Shown piece after piece: positions 59,961 through 64,000 of a stretch of DNA of 64,000 bases; position 1 is the stretch's first letter, and the number at the start of each line of letters is the position of its first letter. Source of the stretch: Saprospiraceae bacterium (GTDB lineage Bacteria > Bacteroidota > Bacteroidia > Chitinophagales > Saprospiraceae); NCBI GenBank assembly GCA_041392805.1, contig JAWKLJ010000001.1, positions 124,001 through 188,000 on the forward strand, in the 5' to 3' direction. Made by a program: the position numbers and the translations under genes. The notes under the pieces are model-generated. The model was not told the origin of the DNA and did no database searches. It saw nothing but the letters and a program-made list of their open reading frames with translations.

Positions 59961-62900
59961 CTATTTCACGACCATAATTATTCTAACGGAAGAAAGTCCG
60001 GTACTTTCCTCGATGAACCGCAGCAGCAATGCTCCGGCAGGCCAACTCTCGGTAGACAATGTGTGGCGCGTCCGATCCAGGCGGTATTGCCCCAGGGGTA
60101 CGCCCCGAAGATCGTAGATGATCAGTTGATATACGTTGGCTGACTTCTTCTCGATCTGAAATTCGGAGCCTGCAGGGTTGGGGAATATACTTATTTTCTC
60201 TTTTAAAAGATCTGCCTCAGGGGTGGAGGTAGTCGCCAGATCCTGACCGTCGCAGTCCTCGTCGACCCCATTACCGGCAATTTCCGGCGCACCAGGGTAA
60301 GCCCAGGGGTTGTCGTCAAAGCAATCTTCATAGAACAGGTATCCGTCTTCATCCGCATCCAGCATCTCCACGAAGGTATTTTTCACCGGCGGCGTGAGAA
60401 TAGGCTTGTTAAAGTCGAAGAAAATATTTGCTTCATTATCAATGACCTCTCCTTCTGTCAGGTCCGTTTTAGCGGAGATCGCGAATTGCACAAAACCGTG
60501 ACTGGCGGGCTCGCTGGTCGTACTGTCGCGCAAGAGGATATTTCTAAAATAGAACTCCAGAAGGCCGGTATCATCCAGCGTGGCGTGATAGGGATGGCTG
60601 CCGACCCCGGGCTTAAAGGAGGCCCAATCCAGGCGCGGGGAAAGCTGGTCGGTGATCCGGACGTTGAAAGCTGTGTCGTTACCGGTATTCTGGAAGCGGA
60701 TGGTATATTCCAGTACTTCTTCGAATTGGGTATAGTTGCTGCCGGATTGCTCCGGACGAGCCGGACTGACCAGTTTGTCGTTGGGGTCAATGGCACACCG
60801 AATTTCCCCGGTATATTCTTTACTGGTTTCCAAAGGGCTGTTGTCGTATCCGGCTGTAGCCAGCAGAGTGATGAACTCTCCGATGGACTCTTCGCCGGCA
60901 ATCTTCAGATTGGGCGAGAGCTGAAAAAAACGATCTGGCGCCAGATCGACAAAGTTCCAGACCAGATCCTGTCCGTCTGCATACAACGGATCAATTTGAG
61001 CGCTGACGAAATGGGTCAGGTTACTCAAGGTTAGTCTCACCGTTCCGGATAAAGTCTGGCAGCCGGTATTGCGGACGGTCACCCAAGTCGGTACGGTAAA
61101 ACCGCAGCGAAAGGGAGCCGCAGTGATAGATAGGGCAAGACTAACGCTATCGGAAACCGGCTTAAACCCAAAGTCGGGGCCGGCGGTATTATTGAGGCCG
61201 TAATAAGTCAGATCCATTCCCATTTCCGGATCAGTACTTTCCCAGCAGAATCCGGGATTGGCAGAAAATTGATATTCACCTGGTTCGAGCCGGAATTCGT
61301 AGCTGCCGTCAATAGCAGTAAAAGTCAACGCCTGATGAGGGTCGGCGCTGATCTCAATGCCGGGAATACCGGTTTCGCCCTGGTCCCTTTCTCCATTGAG
61401 ATTATCGTCGTGGAAGGCTGTGCCGGTAATACTCACCGGCGGTACATAATCGATCGCATAGATCGTCTGTACCCCCGAGGGATTGGCGGCGGTAAAGTAA
61501 ATCCGGTTGCCGTTATCGATCAGGTTGCGGGGAGAGGAACTTTCCGGGCCGGGGAGGAGATCCTCCAGCAAGCGTGTACCACTTACTGAACCGTCGCTGA
61601 TCCAAAGTTCCTGTCCATGCGCTTCGTCTTGGAAGGTAGCAAAAAAGGCCAGGCCAATATGGCCGGTCCATCCACCGGCAGTACCCACATCAGCCGATTC
61701 GAGCAGCATCTGCGTGGTTTCAGCAGTGCCCCGAGAAACCCAAAACTGGGAGGTCTGCTGGTCGATCCTCAGAAAGAAGAACAGGTTGTTATCGGATCCC
61801 TGAAGGTCTGCCGGGCTGCTTGAAGTACCAAAAGCGTTAAGCGGAAAATCGGATTTGACCAGTTCTACGGCCTCGGATACAAGGTTCATCCGCCACAGTG
61901 TACCTGCCGCGCTGATGTAGAGCACGTTCCCGACGGCGGCTATATCGCTGATGAATGTGCCGGATGGTATCGGGTCCAGATTACCGATGCGTTCAGTCCC
62001 CGAGATCGTACCGTCGGTTTTCCACAGCTCGGTTCTGTTAGCCACAAAATAAAGCCTGTTTCCTACCCTAGTCAGATAAGTGGGATCGGAATCTTCAGGG
62101 CCTTCGTTGATATCAGCGAGAACAAAAGTCCCTTCCGTCGTTCCGTCACTTACCCAAAGTTCTCGCCCCAGGTCTCTTTCGGGCTTTTCTTCATTCGGAT
62201 TAAAGAATAACAGATTACCAATGGTGGCTATCTCCGGGAGGCCTTCGAAGGCAAGGTTCTGGAAGGTCGTCAGTAGACGGGTTCCCTCCGAGGTGCCGTC
62301 GGTTACCACCAGCTGATTTCGACTGTAAATAAACAAGTTGGCGCCGGCACGGTAAAACCTGTCATTGTTGGAGATCGTAACAGACGTTTCAATTTTTTGG
62401 GTGCCTGCTGCGGTGCCGTCGCTGGCCCATAATTCAATGAGACTGTTTTCAGCTATATATTTGGTAAACACCGCTTTGTTATTTACGGCGGCCAGCGATA
62501 AACTTTCTGCACCGGTTAGGAAAGTTGCATTTTCATCAAGGAGACTCAGGGACCAGAGACTATATCTGAGGATATCTTCCCGGTCATTGGCCATGCCGTA
62601 GAGCAACAAGAAAAGTTGCTCATTGGCCAGTTCCATATCAAATACCTCTACGTCATAGGTCGTCCGGTTGATATCTTTGAGCAAACGGGCACCGGCCGGC
62701 CTGCCGTCGCTGATCCAGAGCTCTTCGCCGGTGGCGACGTCGTTGGGCGCCAGCAGCAATTGATCCTCAAAGATACGGGCGATTCTCGGCAGGTATTGAT
62801 CCAGACGGGCCCCTTCCTCACTCAGCGGGTGGTTGAGCCGGTAGACGAGCGCCGTTCCCGCCGGGGAACCGTCACTGGTCCACAGTTCGTCGCGGTTGCC

Positions 62901-64000
62901 CACTCGTTGCACAAAGTAGAATCGATCTCCCCGGGAGAACAGGCGCGATTCATCGGTGAAGACAATCAGTTCTTCCAGGGTTTTCGATGCCGAATGATAA
63001 ACCCTGAGTGCATCCCCGCTTCGGAAGAACAGATCACCTCCCACCAAGGTAATGTCTTCCGGGTAGCCTTCCTGAATCACCGCCACATTATCGGACTGAT
63101 CGATGGCATAAAGCCGGTTTTCTACGTTCAGAAAAAGTTGATCTCCCAGGGGTGTAAGTTGTAATGGATTTTGATCCTGCTCGAAAGCAAATACCTTCTG
63201 CGTACCATCGGCCGTGCCGTCGCTATGCCAAACCCCGAGCCGGCTCGTCGGCTCGTCACTGGCGAAAAAATAAGCCTGACCGTTAAAGGAAAGGAACTGC
63301 TCCGGGCTGGAGGCGTTACTGCCCGGATAAAGATCTTTCACCATGTAGGTACCCTCAACTGTTCCGTCACTGGTCCAAAGTTCCTGGCCCGGACCGGGTT
63401 CAATGGACGCACTGAAGAACAGTCGACCATCCAATAAGAGCGGGCCGGTGCCGGACACCCAGGCATTTTCGGGACTCAGACGCACCGTTCCTTCCATAGT
63501 GCCGTCGGTCAGGTAAAGTGCATTTTGCCCACTGTTGATCGTAGAGAAGAAGAGTCGATCACCGAAAGGTCTCAGATTGCCGGTCTCGATACTTTCCGGA
63601 CCAGGCACAATTTCTTTCAACGGTCGTGTCCCTGATTCCGTTCCATCGCTGACCCACAGTTCCTTACCGGTTTCCACCGTGGCGGCGGTAAAGTAGAACA
63701 GCCCTCCGGCCACCGATACTTCTTCAACAGGGGAAACCAGACCGAAGTTTCGATCCAATAATTTGAGGGTTCCTGCCGGCGTCCCGTCACTGACCCACAG
63801 CTCCGAAGTGGAAACCGATGAATAAGTAATGAAAAAAACATGCTCTCCGGATAGTGTGAAATGTGATGGGCTGACGGCTGGATTCCCGCTGCCGTCCAGC
63901 ACTTTTTGAGTTCCTGTTTGGGTGCCGTCGCTAATCCACAAATTCGTATTGTAGGGAGGCAGAGTGACGGTCGTGTCAATCGCAGAAAAAAAGAGCCGGC
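59961..64000 (-). CDS. Giant T9SS surface protein with ELWVSDGT repeats, partial (N-terminus beyond the window)
   Basis: The minus-strand frame stays open past 64000, so at least 1346 residues are visible. Most of it consists of about 45-residue repeats around (E)LWVSDGT..GT, with LFFSA or FYFTA strands, a predicted propeller-like array. An SdrD-like domain (ITGTAFHDDNLNGERDQGE, coding near 61430-61270) follows, then a conserved-repeat/DUF7619-like domain (CAIDPNDKLVSPARPEQSG, EVLEYTIRFQNTGNDTAFNV, 60800-60380), a MopE-type calcium/metal motif (DADEDGYLFYEDCFDDNPWAYP) and a T9SS sorting domain (FPNPAGSEFQIEK, ending RIIMVVK). It is predicted to be secreted and cell-surface attached. GC is higher than in most neighbours. 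Confidence 0.9.
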   Translation of the reverse strand, partial: RLFFSAIDTTVTLPPYNTNLWISDGTQTGTQKVLDGSGNPAVSPSHFTLSGEHVFFITYSSVSTSELWVSDGTPAGTLKLLDRNFGLVSPVEEVSVAGGLFYFTAATVETGKELWVSDGTESGTRPLKEIVPGPESIETGNLRPFGDRLFFSTINSGQNALYLTDGTMEGTVRLSPENAWVSGTGPLLLDGRLFFSASIEPGPGQELWTSDGTVEGTYMVKDLYPGSNASSPEQFLSFNGQAYFFASDEPTSRLGVWHSDGTADGTQKVFAFEQDQNPLQLTPLGDQLFLNVENRLYAIDQSDNVAVIQEGYPEDITLVGGDLFFRSGDALRVYHSASKTLEELIVFTDESRLFSRGDRFYFVQRVGNRDELWTSDGSPAGTALVYRLNHPLSEEGARLDQYLPRIARIFEDQLLLAPNDVATGEELWISDGRPAGARLLKDINRTTYDVEVFDMELANEQLFLLLYGMANDREDILRYSLWSLSLLDENATFLTGAESLSLAAVNNKAVFTKYIAENSLIELWASDGTAAGTQKIETSVTISNNDRFYRAGANLFIYSRNQLVVTDGTSEGTRLLTTFQNLAFEGLPEIATIGNLLFFNPNEEKPERDLGRELWVSDGTTEGTFVLADINEGPEDSDPTYLTRVGNRLYFVANRTELWKTDGTISGTERIGNLDPIPSGTFISDIAAVGNVLYISAAGTLWRMNLVSEAVELVKSDFPLNAFGTSSSPADLQGSDNNLFFFLRIDQQTSQFWVSRGTAETTQMLLESADVGTAGGWTGHIGLAFFATFQDEAHGQELWISDGSVSGTRLLEDLLPGPESSSPRNLIDNGNRIYFTAANPSGVQTIYAIDYVPPVSITGTAFHDDNLNGERDQGETGIPGIEISADPHQALTFTAIDGSYEFRLEPGEYQFSANPGFCWESTDPEMGMDLTYYGLNNTAGPDFGFKPVSDSVSLALSITAAPFRCGFTVPTWVTVRNTGCQTLSGTVRLTLSNLTHFVSAQIDPLYADGQDLVWNFVDLAPDRFFQLSPNLKIAGEESIGEFITLLATAGYDNSPLETSKEYTGEIRCAIDPNDKLVSPARPEQSGSNYTQFEEVLEYTIRFQNTGNDTAFNVRITDQLSPRLDWASFKPGVGSHPYHATLDDTGLLEFYFRNILLRDSTTSEPASHGFVQFAISAKTDLTEGEVIDNEANIFFDFNKPILTPPVKNTFVEMLDADEDGYLFYEDCFDDNPWAYPGAPEIAGNGVDEDCDGQDLATTSTPEADLLKEKISIFPNPAGSEFQIEKKSANVYQLIIYDLRGVPLGQYRLDRTRHTLSTESWPAGALLLRFIEESTGLSSVRIIMVVK

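Noticed and set aside
59550..60143. Plus-strand frames of 65-110 codons in the last gap
   Set aside because: They mix spacer and antisense of the T9SS gene and show no protein-like pattern.
60486..63437. Plus-strand frames of 60-180 codons over the giant T9SS gene
   Set aside because: Antisense shadows; the minus-strand frame is continuous through the region with repeat and sorting domains.

Overview
The window looks like a chromosomal segment of a member of the Bacteroidota, most likely of the Saprospiraceae/Lewinella group (phylum confident, family a guess). The signs are C-terminal sorting domains of the type IX secretion system (T9SS), -7 boxes of the form TANNTTTG, a LytTR regulator next to a 7-TM histidine kinase, DUF5683 behind parAB, and moderate GC (low to mid 40s by eye). 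I recognised no rRNA, tRNA, CRISPR array, IS transposase or prophage.

Layout. 1-5413: a partial beta-propeller protein, an ECF sigma factor with a membrane partner, and a LytS/LytR-type two-component pair. 6007-13385: housekeeping genes (sppA, a GT-C membrane glycosyltransferase, a UPF0173 hydrolase, parA-parB-DUF5683, an outer-membrane barrel). 13512-18381: ilvE, a small unknown, rdgB, a DUF4340 protein and a ModF-like double ATPase. 18396-24268: a carbohydrate locus. A LacI-type regulator and an FAD oxidoreductase face a GntP permease and a GH130 phosphorylase very close to 4-O-beta-mannosyl-glucose phosphorylase. 24774-31047: small unknowns, fabH, and a NarL-type regulator with a giant propeller histidine kinase. 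31426-34567: recQ, then an Rpn-family nuclease inside repeat-rich DNA. 34568-41877: a minus-strand run with GDPD, two M20 peptidases, a GNAT, the diadenylate cyclase cdaA and an S9A prolyl-oligopeptidase-like lipoprotein whose nucleophile serine is alanine. 42031-48792: miaE, an esterase, an orphan VWA protein, a thioredoxin-fold protein and mdh. 49068-57643: a T9SS metalloprotease, an apiosidase-like glycosidase, a TPR protein and a Planctomycete-type PSCyt/DUF1553 plus DUF1501 pair. 57950-59500: a very GC-rich flavin monooxygenase that looks foreign. 59961-64000: a partial giant T9SS surface protein made of 'WVSDGT' repeats.

The most unusual content is intergenic. One family of elements has GGACTTTTGAC termini in inverted orientation: two complete copies, one half copy exactly at the edge of the foreign monooxygenase gene, and a solitary end. 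There are also a 107-bp near-perfect palindrome, a roughly 255-bp imperfect palindrome behind rpn whose end is repeated in front of rpn, hairpins built on GGAAGTCGGAAA, and two 12-mer microsatellites (ATTGTAATTGCC type). No single clearly new defence or metabolic system is proven. The best candidates for a second look are the rpn locus, the catalytically dead S9A lipoprotein beside cdaA, the GntP/GH130 locus and the foreign monooxygenase junction.
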